Shown here piece after piece: positions 6,245 to 12,081 of a stretch of DNA of 13,449 bases. Numbering within the stretch: the first letter of the stretch is position 1; every line of letters begins with the position of its first letter. Source of the DNA: an uncultured Prevotella sp. (GTDB lineage: Bacteria > Bacteroidota > Bacteroidia > Bacteroidales > Bacteroidaceae); assembly GCA_945788545.1 (NCBI GenBank), contig CALZMK010000012.1, positions 1 through 13,449 of the forward strand, given 5' to 3'. The translations under genes and the position numbers were made by a program. The notes beneath the pieces are model-generated. The model worked only from the letters and a program-made list of their open reading frames with translations, made no database searches and was not told where the DNA came from.

Positions 6245-7435
6245 TTATGCGGATGTTACTTGGAAACCTAAGTTTACGTCAATGTAGCGGCTGTAGCCGT
6301 GAGGACGAACCTTCAGCGTCACCACAATCTTAGAGGTGGAAGCCACGTTCTGCTTCTCGTCGATAAAGCACTTGCAGCCTTCGCCATTGGTGGCACTCAG
6401 TTCACCGTTAGCGGTCATCTTACGATTGATGGCATTCTCCAAAGTCTGCTGCCAGCTCTTCACCACAGCATGCTGCATGGTGCCGTCCTCGTTCAGATCT
6501 ATTTCGTCAAGAAGCTCTTCCAGCATTGTGTCATAGGCAATGCGATATGCCTTGTCTATAACACGACGGCTCGCAATGTGGGCATAGTCATCGGTTGGAT
6601 CACACGCCATTGGGTCATCGGCATAGAAGTAGCCACTACGGCCAACGTGTTTTCGAGGAACGATATAGCCTTTGTCAAAGATGCTGGCAATAGCATTGCT
6701 GCTCTCTTCAATCTTCTTGGCTCCCACATACATCTCCAGAGGGAACAAGGCACCATCCTTCACACGACCGATATTGCGCTGTACGGGGATGCTGGCAATG
6801 CGGCCAAGCAAGGTTCCGATGGCTGCACCGGTGCTGTTCACCAAAGTATCACCGATGGCAACAAGGCAACGGTTGTAGGTCTCGCTGCTCAGGTTCTTCA
6901 ACTCTTTTGAAGCATCGTAGGCACGACCCTCGATGGCAACGAACAACGGGGCATAGAGCTCAGTTGTTGCCCACTCTGCCAACTGCTGGGCTTTCGGCAA
7001 TGCAGTGAATACATCAGAGTCAAGGCCGTTAGTGCTTGCAACGCTGCTGTTGCTGTTCACACCGGCTATACCGATGCCGCGCAAGGCACCGTTCTGACGG
7101 GTAATCAGGTCTCGAGCATAGCCCTCAGCGGTCTTAGTGTAGTCACAGATATTAGTGGCCGTCGTAGCCGGGGCCACAGGGTACAGGATGAGCTTTGTGC
7201 CGCTGCCTGCTTCGTCATAGAACTCCGATACGTGCTTATACAACACGGCATTGTTCTGCGCAGTCACGCCAAGCCCTGCAAGATCATCCATACTGCGAAC
7301 CTCATAGACGCTGTTCAATGCCAGCTTAGTTGCTGCTGCAGAGGCTCCGCAGATGAGGGCCAGGAGACCGTCGGGACTTTCCCCGACGGTTCCAAGCAGC
7401 CCGTTAAGAAACTGAATTTTTACTCTTGGTAGCAT
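6245..7435 (-). CDS. Contractile tail sheath protein (DUF2586-like)
   Basis: This 396-residue protein resembles the sheath proteins of Bacteroidetes Mu-like phages that I know as DUF2586. The N-terminal third carries an alpha/beta core (DGLLALICGASAAATKLALN; VLYKHVSEFYDEAGSGTKL). The middle includes VAIEGRAYDASKELKNLS, and the conserved late part has GYIVPRKHVGRSGYFYADDP with DDYAHIASRRVIDKAYRIAY, like the 'xxGxYFxxxxT...Y..i...RvidKa' region of sheath subunits. The C-terminal strand (TLKVRPHGYSRYIDVNLGF) would complete the handshake domain between subunits. Its start is 12 bases after a TAACCCTTAA element shared with the capsid gene. No tail terminator gene is present between capsid and sheath. 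Confidence 0.88.
   Translation of the reverse strand: MLPRVKIQFLNGLLGTVGESPDGLLALICGASAAATKLALNSVYEVRSMDDLAGLGVTAQNNAVLYKHVSEFYDEAGSGTKLILYPVAPATTATNICDYTKTAEGYARDLITRQNGALRGIGIAGVNSNSSVASTNGLDSDVFTALPKAQQLAEWATTELYAPLFVAIEGRAYDASKELKNLSSETYNRCLVAIGDTLVNSTGAAIGTLLGRIASIPVQRNIGRVKDGALFPLEMYVGAKKIEESSNAIASIFDKGYIVPRKHVGRSGYFYADDPMACDPTDDYAHIASRRVIDKAYRIAYDTMLEELLDEIDLNEDGTMQHAVVKSWQQTLENAINRKMTANGELSATNGEGCKCFIDEKQNVASTSKIVVTLKVRPHGYSRYIDVNLGFQVTSA
7367..7390 (-). repeat. Inverted repeat within the sheath 5' coding region
   Basis: ACCGTCGGG (7367-7375) and CCCGACGGT (7382-7390) are perfect 9-bp complements separated by 6 bases. On the mRNA the hairpin begins about 45 bases after the sheath start codon and covers codons for GTVGESPDG. 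It may pause ribosomes, or may simply reflect Gly/Pro/Asp codon choice. Confidence 0.4.
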
Positions 7436-7447
7436 AAGATTTTCTTT

Positions 7448-7457
7448 TTAAGGGTTA
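7448..7457 (-). promoter_or_regulatory. TAACCCTTAA element 12 bases before the sheath start
   Basis: The minus strand reads TAACCCTTAA, then exactly 12 bases (AAAGAAAATCTT), then the sheath ATG. The first TAA is also the capsid stop codon. The same decamer at the same distance precedes the capsid gene. This suggests a shared translation or processing element for abundant structural proteins. Confidence 0.4.
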
Positions 7458-8357
7458 CGCACTTGCGGCCTCTGCAATAACGTAGACGCCCTTCTTGTCG
7501 TAACGACGATATTTCCCGCCAACACGCATCAGGAAGCTATAGATGTCACCGTAGTACATAGGGTTGTCGGTAGAGTCAAACATCTTCACTTCACCAAGGG
7601 CACGGCTCACACAATTCTCCTGCCAGGCAATACCGGCTGCCAGCTCGGTAGCTGCTGCATTCTCAGACCACTTCAACAGTGCTTTGCCCGATGTAAGGCG
7701 CAAAACCTGGCTGCGCTGCATGATGTCAAAGCCGTACAGGTTGCCTAAGATACCCTTTTGGGCATTGGCAGATGAAAGGAATGCGCTCAGTTCCTTCTCG
7801 GTCAGATCCTTCAGAAGCTGTGCATACATTACAGCGTCCAGAAGAATGTATCGGCCGGTGGCAGGAACGTCATCCTGGTTGAAGCGGGTCATCAACTTCA
7901 GAATAGTGTCCTTGGTCAGGGCTTTTCGCTTACCGGTAGCGGTCGAGGACGTATGGGCATCAATGGCCTCACCTTCTGTCTCTATAACCTGGCCAGCTAC
8001 AAACCAACGGTAAAGCAGGTTCTGGTGTGCTTGCTTCTGAAGTTCCATACGGTCATTCCAAAGGATGCTCTGGCGCTTGTCGTAGCTCAGTTCCACCGTA
8101 TCTACATTCGGTATGTAGATGGGGTTGGTGGTCAGCTCATCCATGTCGTACGTCAAATCCTGATCGGTACGTTGATTCACTGATGCAGGTTTCTGAGTGC
8201 GGTTAATCTCTACACCGGAAGGGGCACCGGCGTTAGGGATGTGCACGGTCTTGTTGCTCACGAAAACGGAGTCATCAATACTCTTCGTGGCAAAGCTGTT
8301 GTCGGGAAAGAAGTTCTCGACGATGGTGTTCAACCATACTTGTTTGTTTAATGCCAT
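7455..8357 (-). CDS. Major capsid protein
   Basis: This 300-residue protein is called as the major head subunit from its size, its sequence style and its place directly after the protease/scaffold gene. The N-terminus (ALNKQVWLNTIVENFFPDNS) and the following VFVSNKTVHIPNAG and DLTYDMDEL stretches are typical of coat proteins in this phage group. The middle part contains KDTILKLMTRFNQDDVPATGRYILLDAVMYAQLL, the 'helix plus x-R-x-h-h-h-x-P/D' segment usual in HK97-fold coats. The C-terminal GKYRRYDKKGVYVIAEA is the final strand and exit. HK97 fold is inferred, not shown. Translation starts 12 bases after a TAACCCTTAA element and an A-rich leader. Confidence 0.87.
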   Translation of the reverse strand: MALNKQVWLNTIVENFFPDNSFATKSIDDSVFVSNKTVHIPNAGAPSGVEINRTQKPASVNQRTDQDLTYDMDELTTNPIYIPNVDTVELSYDKRQSILWNDRMELQKQAHQNLLYRWFVAGQVIETEGEAIDAHTSSTATGKRKALTKDTILKLMTRFNQDDVPATGRYILLDAVMYAQLLKDLTEKELSAFLSSANAQKGILGNLYGFDIMQRSQVLRLTSGKALLKWSENAAATELAAGIAWQENCVSRALGEVKMFDSTDNPMYYGDIYSFLMRVGGKYRRYDKKGVYVIAEAASA

Positions 8358-8369
8358 TTTTTTGAATAA

Positions 8370-8379
8370 TTAAGGGTTA
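8370..8379 (-). promoter_or_regulatory. TAACCCTTAA element 12 bases before the major capsid start
   Basis: The minus strand carries TAACCCTTAA, then 12 bases (TTATTCAAAAAA), then the capsid ATG. Decamer and spacing are identical to those before the sheath gene at 7448-7457, while the 12-base spacers differ in sequence. Here the TAA is not a stop codon, as the protease ends earlier at 8395-8393, so the match is not explained by a shared gene end. Confidence 0.4.
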
Positions 8380-8392
8380 TACTTCTTGGTGC

Positions 8393-8866
8393 TTACTCTT
8401 TGTAGTCCACACCGAACTTGTCTTTGTAGAGCGAACAGAACAGTTCCTTGTTCTGGGCTTTCAGGTCGGCAAGGCGGTTCTCCTTGTCAAGCTGGTCCCA
8501 TGTCTTGCCCTCAAAGGCATTCTTGGCACCGCCCTGGCCAATGAAGTCAACGGCGCGGGCACCGCCCTGAACCTTCATGCTGTTGATCAGTTCCTCAGCC
8601 GCTGCACGGTCACTGATCATAAGCTTCTTCATGGTGGGAATCTGCTCCTTGGTGATCTTGCCCTCTGACACTGCCGTGTTCAGGAAAGCATCTGCTTCTT
8701 TCGCCTGCAAGTCCGCGATCTGCGTCTTGTAAGCATCGTTCGCCTGCTGGAGAGCGTCAACCTTCGTTGCCTTGTTCTCCAACGCCCTGATGTGTGCTAC
8801 GATAGCACTGACATCCTCCTTGTCACTGAAAGAAGGGATAGCCTTGATGTCATCTATTAAAGCCAT
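8393..8866 (-). CDS. Possible nested scaffold protein from internal start
   Basis: An in-frame ATG at 8866 (Met211 of the protease) begins MALIDDIKAIPSFSDKED and would yield a 157-residue helical protein equal to the C-terminal scaffold part. It comes right after a linker rich in Asn, Phe and Gln (NFFNNRLVFEPQNSQE). The mRNA before it is AT-rich (ACAAAATTCACAAGAA), much like the leaders of the separate genes here. A protease gene with an in-frame nested scaffold gene is known from lambda C/Nu3 and Mu I/Z. Use of this start is inferred from that precedent and from local composition. Confidence 0.5.
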   Translation of the reverse strand: MALIDDIKAIPSFSDKEDVSAIVAHIRALENKATKVDALQQANDAYKTQIADLQAKEADAFLNTAVSEGKITKEQIPTMKKLMISDRAAAEELINSMKVQGGARAVDFIGQGGAKNAFEGKTWDQLDKENRLADLKAQNKELFCSLYKDKFGVDYKE

Positions 8867-9496
8867 TTCTTGTGAATTTTGTGGCTCAAAAACGAGCCGG
8901 TTATTAAAAAAGTTATAGATCTCTTCTGCTGTTTTAGGCTGCTCTTCGGTAGTTGCCATGTCATAGATGCCATCACACAGTTTCATCTCAACTGCTTCCT
9001 GGGCATCTATCCAGTGGTCTTTCTCATCGAAGTATTTTGCCTGAACGTCTTTAGCCTTCATGCCACAACGTCCGGCAATCATGTTAGCCAGATCTTTCTG
9101 TAGCTGCTCCATCTGGTCAGCAGTCTGGCGTAAGGCGGAGGCATTGCCCCAAGTGCCACCGCTCACACTATGAAGCATTAGTTTAGCGTATGGGCTCATG
9201 TAGAGGGGTTTTCCGCACAGGGCAATGATAGCAGCAATGCTCGCTGCCACTCCGTCTATATATATAGTAATGTCGCTCTTCGACTGTCTCAGGGCATTGT
9301 AGATGGCCATGCCGCTGAACACGTCACCGCCTCGGCTATTGATGCGCACGTCTATCTTACCATACTGGGACTGAAGGGCTATCAGTTCACTCACGATGCG
9401 ACCGCTCTCCACTTTGTCGCCGTCGCCAATGTCGCCATACAACAGGAGTGTGGCGCTTCCCTCACCGGGGATAATGTTGAAATACTTAGTTGCCAT
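8393..9496 (-). CDS. ClpP-like (S14) prohead protease with C-terminal scaffold domain
   Basis: This 367-residue protein would mature the prohead. Residues 1-200 are a ClpP-type serine protease: INSRGGDVFSG (52-62) is the substrate-strand motif, Ser86 in DGVAASIAA is the nucleophile, and His109 in KLMLHSVSGG is the general base. The Asp lies probably near DEKDHWIDAQEA but was not assigned. Residues 205-367 are charged and helical (AHIRALENKATKVDALQQAN, KTQIADLQAKEADAF), like the scaffold part fused to protease in Mu gpI. A TTG at 9544 could extend the frame by 16 codons, but ATG 9496 gives a standard ClpP-like N-terminus and lies 14 bases after a promoter-like box. The gene is first in the minus-strand block. 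Confidence 0.9.
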   Translation of the reverse strand: MATKYFNIIPGEGSATLLLYGDIGDGDKVESGRIVSELIALQSQYGKIDVRINSRGGDVFSGMAIYNALRQSKSDITIYIDGVAASIAAIIALCGKPLYMSPYAKLMLHSVSGGTWGNASALRQTADQMEQLQKDLANMIAGRCGMKAKDVQAKYFDEKDHWIDAQEAVEMKLCDGIYDMATTEEQPKTAEEIYNFFNNRLVFEPQNSQEMALIDDIKAIPSFSDKEDVSAIVAHIRALENKATKVDALQQANDAYKTQIADLQAKEADAFLNTAVSEGKITKEQIPTMKKLMISDRAAAEELINSMKVQGGARAVDFIGQGGAKNAFEGKTWDQLDKENRLADLKAQNKELFCSLYKDKFGVDYKE

Positions 9497-9510
9497 CTCG
9501 ATTGAATTTT

Positions 9511-9546
9511 GGTGCAAATTTCGCACGTTTTTCCGACATTCCAAAA
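9511..9546 (-). promoter_or_regulatory. Bacteroidetes-type promoter for the head-tail-lysis block
   Basis: On the minus strand a -33-like TTTTG (9546-9542) lies 19 bases before a -7-like GAAATTTG (9522-9515), close to the Bacteroidetes consensus TTTG and TAnnTTTG apart from the first base. The surrounding 13-mer CGAAATTTGCACC (9523-9511) recurs in the opposite orientation at the plus-strand promoter. Transcription would start near 9510, leaving a leader of about 14 bases before the protease ATG. Confidence 0.55.
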
Positions 9547-9565
9547 TGGCGTTTTTATCGTAGCG

Positions 9566-9604
9566 TCATGCAGTTACAATGATAGTCGTGCAGGATGCTA
9601 TCAT
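9566..9604. promoter_or_regulatory. Operator-like repeats between the divergent promoters
   Basis: ATGATAG (9579-9585) and CTATCAT (9598-9604) form a perfect 7-bp inverted repeat with a 12-base spacer. TCATGCAG (9566-9573) and TCGTGCAG (9586-9593) form a direct repeat with one mismatch, exactly 20 bases apart, about two helical turns. They sit midway between the two promoter-like boxes. A phage activator or repressor could bind here; no such regulator can be identified in the window. Confidence 0.4.
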
Positions 9605-9614
9605 AAATTAAGCA

Positions 9615-9650
9615 TTTCGTTTTTTCCCAATTTATTACGAACTTTGCACC
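9615..9650 (+). promoter_or_regulatory. Bacteroidetes-type promoter for the packaging block
   Basis: A -33-like TTTCG (9615-9619) is followed after 19 bases by the -7-like GAACTTTG (9639-9646), within the 13-mer CGAACTTTGCACC (9638-9650). The spacing equals that of the minus-strand promoter and the 13-mer differs from its partner by one base. Transcription would start near 9651, about 18 bases before the small terminase ATG. Confidence 0.5.
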
Positions 9651-9668
9651 GATTTTAATAGCATTTAT

Positions 9669-10112
9669 ATGGGTAAACAGAACATCGACAAAAAGGATAT
9701 TGCCAAGTCGCTATATCTCAACGGGAACTTCACTCAGGAGGAAATTGCCGATAAGGTGGGTACCACCAGGCAGACGGTTTCCCGATGGATAAAGGATGGA
9801 GGCTGGGAACAACTCAAAGCGTCCATCACCATCACGCCGGCACAGATACTGTCTGGGCTTAACCGCCAGATCATTGAGATAAACAACAATATCAATGACC
9901 GTGAAGAGGGCAAGCGATTTGCCACTGTTGCAGAGGCTGACACGCTCGCAAAACTGGCATCAGCTATCAAAAAGATTGAACAGGACGTAGGCATTGCCGA
10001 CATCGTGGATGTGGGCATACGTTTCACCAACTGGCTCCGTCCGCTCGACCTCGATAAGGCAAAGGAGTTTAACGAATTGCTTGATGCGTTCATAAAAGAC
10101 CAGATGAAATGA
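9669..10112 (+). CDS. Terminase small subunit-like protein with N-terminal HTH
   Basis: This 147-residue protein has a clear helix-turn-helix at residues 21-46 (FTQEEIADKVGTTRQTVSRW), preceded by a short helix (KKDIAKSLYLNG). The rest is helical, with a stretch (LAKLASAIKKIEQD) that could oligomerise. Small terminase subunits bind the packaging initiation site and load the large subunit; Mu-like phages place an HTH protein of this size directly before gp28. Its stop overlaps the large terminase start as ATGA. It lies 18 bases after a promoter-like box, so it could also touch the control region, but a role as regulator is not shown. Confidence 0.75.
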   Translation: MGKQNIDKKDIAKSLYLNGNFTQEEIADKVGTTRQTVSRWIKDGGWEQLKASITITPAQILSGLNRQIIEINNNINDREEGKRFATVAEADTLAKLASAIKKIEQDVGIADIVDVGIRFTNWLRPLDLDKAKEFNELLDAFIKDQMK

Positions 10113-11638
10113 CACTCGAAGACAGAAAAGCCCTCCAACGATGGGAAGAGCACCACAAGGCGCTTGCCGCTGACGTTCCCGTAGAAGACTGGATGTCAAA
10201 ACGTGACATCGAGAAGCGACGTATGGAACTGGAGAAAGACCCTATTGCCTGGATCCGGTATTTCTTCCCCAAATATGCCAAGTACGACTTTGCGCCGTTC
10301 CACATTAAGGCTATCCACCGCGTCATTGATCATCCTGAATGGTATGAGGTGCTGTCATGGAGTCGTGAGCTGGCGAAGTCAACGGTGGCCATGTTCATCA
10401 ATATGTTCCTGGCACTGACTAAGCGCAAGAGGTTCTTTGTTCTGGCATCGGCTACTGAGACATCGGCAATCCGTCTGCTTACCCCTTACAGGCTCAACTT
10501 CGAGAGCAACCCACGCCTGCGCCAGTTCTACGGCAATCAGGTAACACTTGGTGCCTGGACCGATAAGGACTTCACTGCACGTTGTGGGGCTAAGTTCGTT
10601 GCCCTTGGTGCCGGCTCTGCCCCTCGTGGTGCCAGGAATGAAGAGGTACGTCCTGATGTCATCTACCTTGATGACTATGATACTGATGAGGACTGCCGCA
10701 ATCCTGAGACCCTGAAAAAGAAGTGGGACTGGTTTGAGGGGGCGCTTTATCCTACACGTTCCATCTCTGAGCCTACACTTGTGTTATGGTGTGGTAACAT
10801 CATTGCCAAGGACTGCTGCATCAAGCGAGCTGGGGAACGTGCTAAGCATTGGGATATAGTCAATATCAGGGATAAGAATGGAAAGAGCACTTGGCCACAG
10901 AAAAATACAGAAGAGCAAATAGACACTGTACTGTCAAATATCTCTTCCAAGAATGCTCAGGCTGAGTATTTCAACAATCCTGTTTCAGAGGGTACCATCT
11001 TCAAGAACCTGCCGTTTGGCAAGGTGCCACCGCTTCGCAAGTTCCCGTTCCTTATTATGTATGGTGACCCTGCTTATTCTGACTCCAAGAAAAAGGCTTC
11101 CAGTACAAAGGCACTTTGGCTTGTGGGTAAGTATAAGGGCGTTTTCTATGTCATCAAAGGCTTCCTTGCCCGTGAGTTGAACTCGACCTTCATTTCATGG
11201 TACTTTGACCTGATGGACTATGTAGCAGGAAAGACAAACGTCTATTGCTACATGGAGAACAACAAACTGCAAGATCCTTTCTTCAACCAGGTATTCAAAC
11301 CGCTGCTTCGTGATGAGTGCAAGAAGCGCAAGCGTGACCTCTACATCAAAGGTGATGAGCGCAAGAAGACAGACAAGGCCACTCGTATTGAAGCCAACCT
11401 GGAACCGATTGACAGAAACGGAGCTTGGATATTCAATGAAGACGAACAGGACAATCCGCACATGCAGGAACTCATCAATCAGTTCAAGCTCTTTGAAATG
11501 CACCTGCCTTACAATGCCGATGGTCCTGACTGCATCGAAGGTGGTTTCACCATCATTGCTGAAAAGACTGCCGAACTGCAACCGGCTGTCACTATCTCAT
11601 ACAAGGAACTTAACGAACAAAACCCATATAGAATGTAA
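10109..11638 (+). CDS. terL: Terminase large subunit (Mu gp28-like)
   Basis: This 509-residue packaging motor combines an N-terminal ATPase with a C-terminal RNase H-like nuclease. After a helical start, the adenine-side region YDFAPFHIKAIHRV precedes a degenerate Walker A, SRELAKST (85-92), in which Ala replaces the usual Gly. The strand KRFFVLASATET (107-118) follows. Walker B is DVIYLDDYD (183-191), with Asp188-Asp189 in the place of the usual Asp-Glu. The nuclease begins with MYGDPAYSD, Asp320 being the likely first metal ligand, followed by KALWLVGKYKGVFYVIKGF. The second acidic residue is probably in CYMENN. Length is normal for the family. The start overlaps the previous gene by 4 bases. 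Confidence 0.92.
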   Translation: MTLEDRKALQRWEEHHKALAADVPVEDWMSKRDIEKRRMELEKDPIAWIRYFFPKYAKYDFAPFHIKAIHRVIDHPEWYEVLSWSRELAKSTVAMFINMFLALTKRKRFFVLASATETSAIRLLTPYRLNFESNPRLRQFYGNQVTLGAWTDKDFTARCGAKFVALGAGSAPRGARNEEVRPDVIYLDDYDTDEDCRNPETLKKKWDWFEGALYPTRSISEPTLVLWCGNIIAKDCCIKRAGERAKHWDIVNIRDKNGKSTWPQKNTEEQIDTVLSNISSKNAQAEYFNNPVSEGTIFKNLPFGKVPPLRKFPFLIMYGDPAYSDSKKKASSTKALWLVGKYKGVFYVIKGFLARELNSTFISWYFDLMDYVAGKTNVYCYMENNKLQDPFFNQVFKPLLRDECKKRKRDLYIKGDERKKTDKATRIEANLEPIDRNGAWIFNEDEQDNPHMQELINQFKLFEMHLPYNADGPDCIEGGFTIIAEKTAELQPAVTISYKELNEQNPYRM

Positions 11639-11640
11639 CT

Positions 11641-12081
11641 ATGGCAAATTTCATCAATACCACGGACTATGATGCTACCATCCACAAGGAGATACTTGAC
11701 TCACTCCTGCGGAAAGACTCTGCATCCTATGACCCTCAGATCATAGAGATATGTGAGGATAGAGCCATTTCGGAAATGCGCTCTTATCTGAACAAGGCGT
11801 ATGACTGTGATGCCATCTTCTCAGCAACAGGAACTGACCGCCATGCGCTCATTCTCATGTTCGCCATCGACATCACGGTATATCACATTTTCTGTCAGCA
11901 CAATCCTTATAAGATTGCCAAGATAAGACAGGACAGATATGACCGCGCCATCGAATGGCTCAAAGGTGTCATGAAGGGTGACATCACCATCGACGGGGCG
12001 CCGTTACTTCCATCTGAGGAACTTGGAGACAATTCCCCTTGGCAGATACAGGCTGACGATATAAGACCTACATTCAGATAA
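11641..12081 (+). CDS. gp36/DUF1320-like head-tail connector protein
   Basis: This 146-residue protein resembles Mu gp36 (DUF1320), thought to act in the neck joining head and tail. It has the family's helical core (DPQIIEICEDRAISEMRSYL, then ALILMFAIDITVYHIF) and the marker stretch IRQDRYDRAIEWLKGVMKGD. The C-terminus is a Pro/Asp-rich tail (DDIRPTF). It starts 2 bases after the terminase stop, and its TAA directly touches the portal ATG. In Mu, gp36 lies after the capsid genes; here it lies between terminase and portal in the packaging block. Confidence 0.78.
   Translation: MANFINTTDYDATIHKEILDSLLRKDSASYDPQIIEICEDRAISEMRSYLNKAYDCDAIFSATGTDRHALILMFAIDITVYHIFCQHNPYKIAKIRQDRYDRAIEWLKGVMKGDITIDGAPLLPSEELGDNSPWQIQADDIRPTFR

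Noticed and set aside
6299..6910. 203-codon plus-strand ORF
   Set aside because: Antisense shadow of the sheath gene; no domain or neighbouring gene on that strand supports it.
7564..8013. 149-codon plus-strand ORF opposite the capsid gene
   Set aside because: Ser/Arg-rich shadow of the capsid coding strand; no start context.
8882..8897. Small hairpin GGCTC/GAGCC upstream of the nested scaffold start
   Set aside because: Only 5 bp with a 6-base loop inside coding sequence; too weak to call a regulatory element.
9497..9544. TTG-initiated 16-codon extension of the prohead protease
   Set aside because: It would run through the promoter-like box, and the ATG at 9496 starts a standard ClpP-like domain.
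9734..10156. 140-codon minus-strand ORF over the small terminase
   Set aside because: The plus-strand protein has a clear HTH and is coupled to the terminase by an ATGA overlap; the antisense frame is Ser-rich and unsupported.
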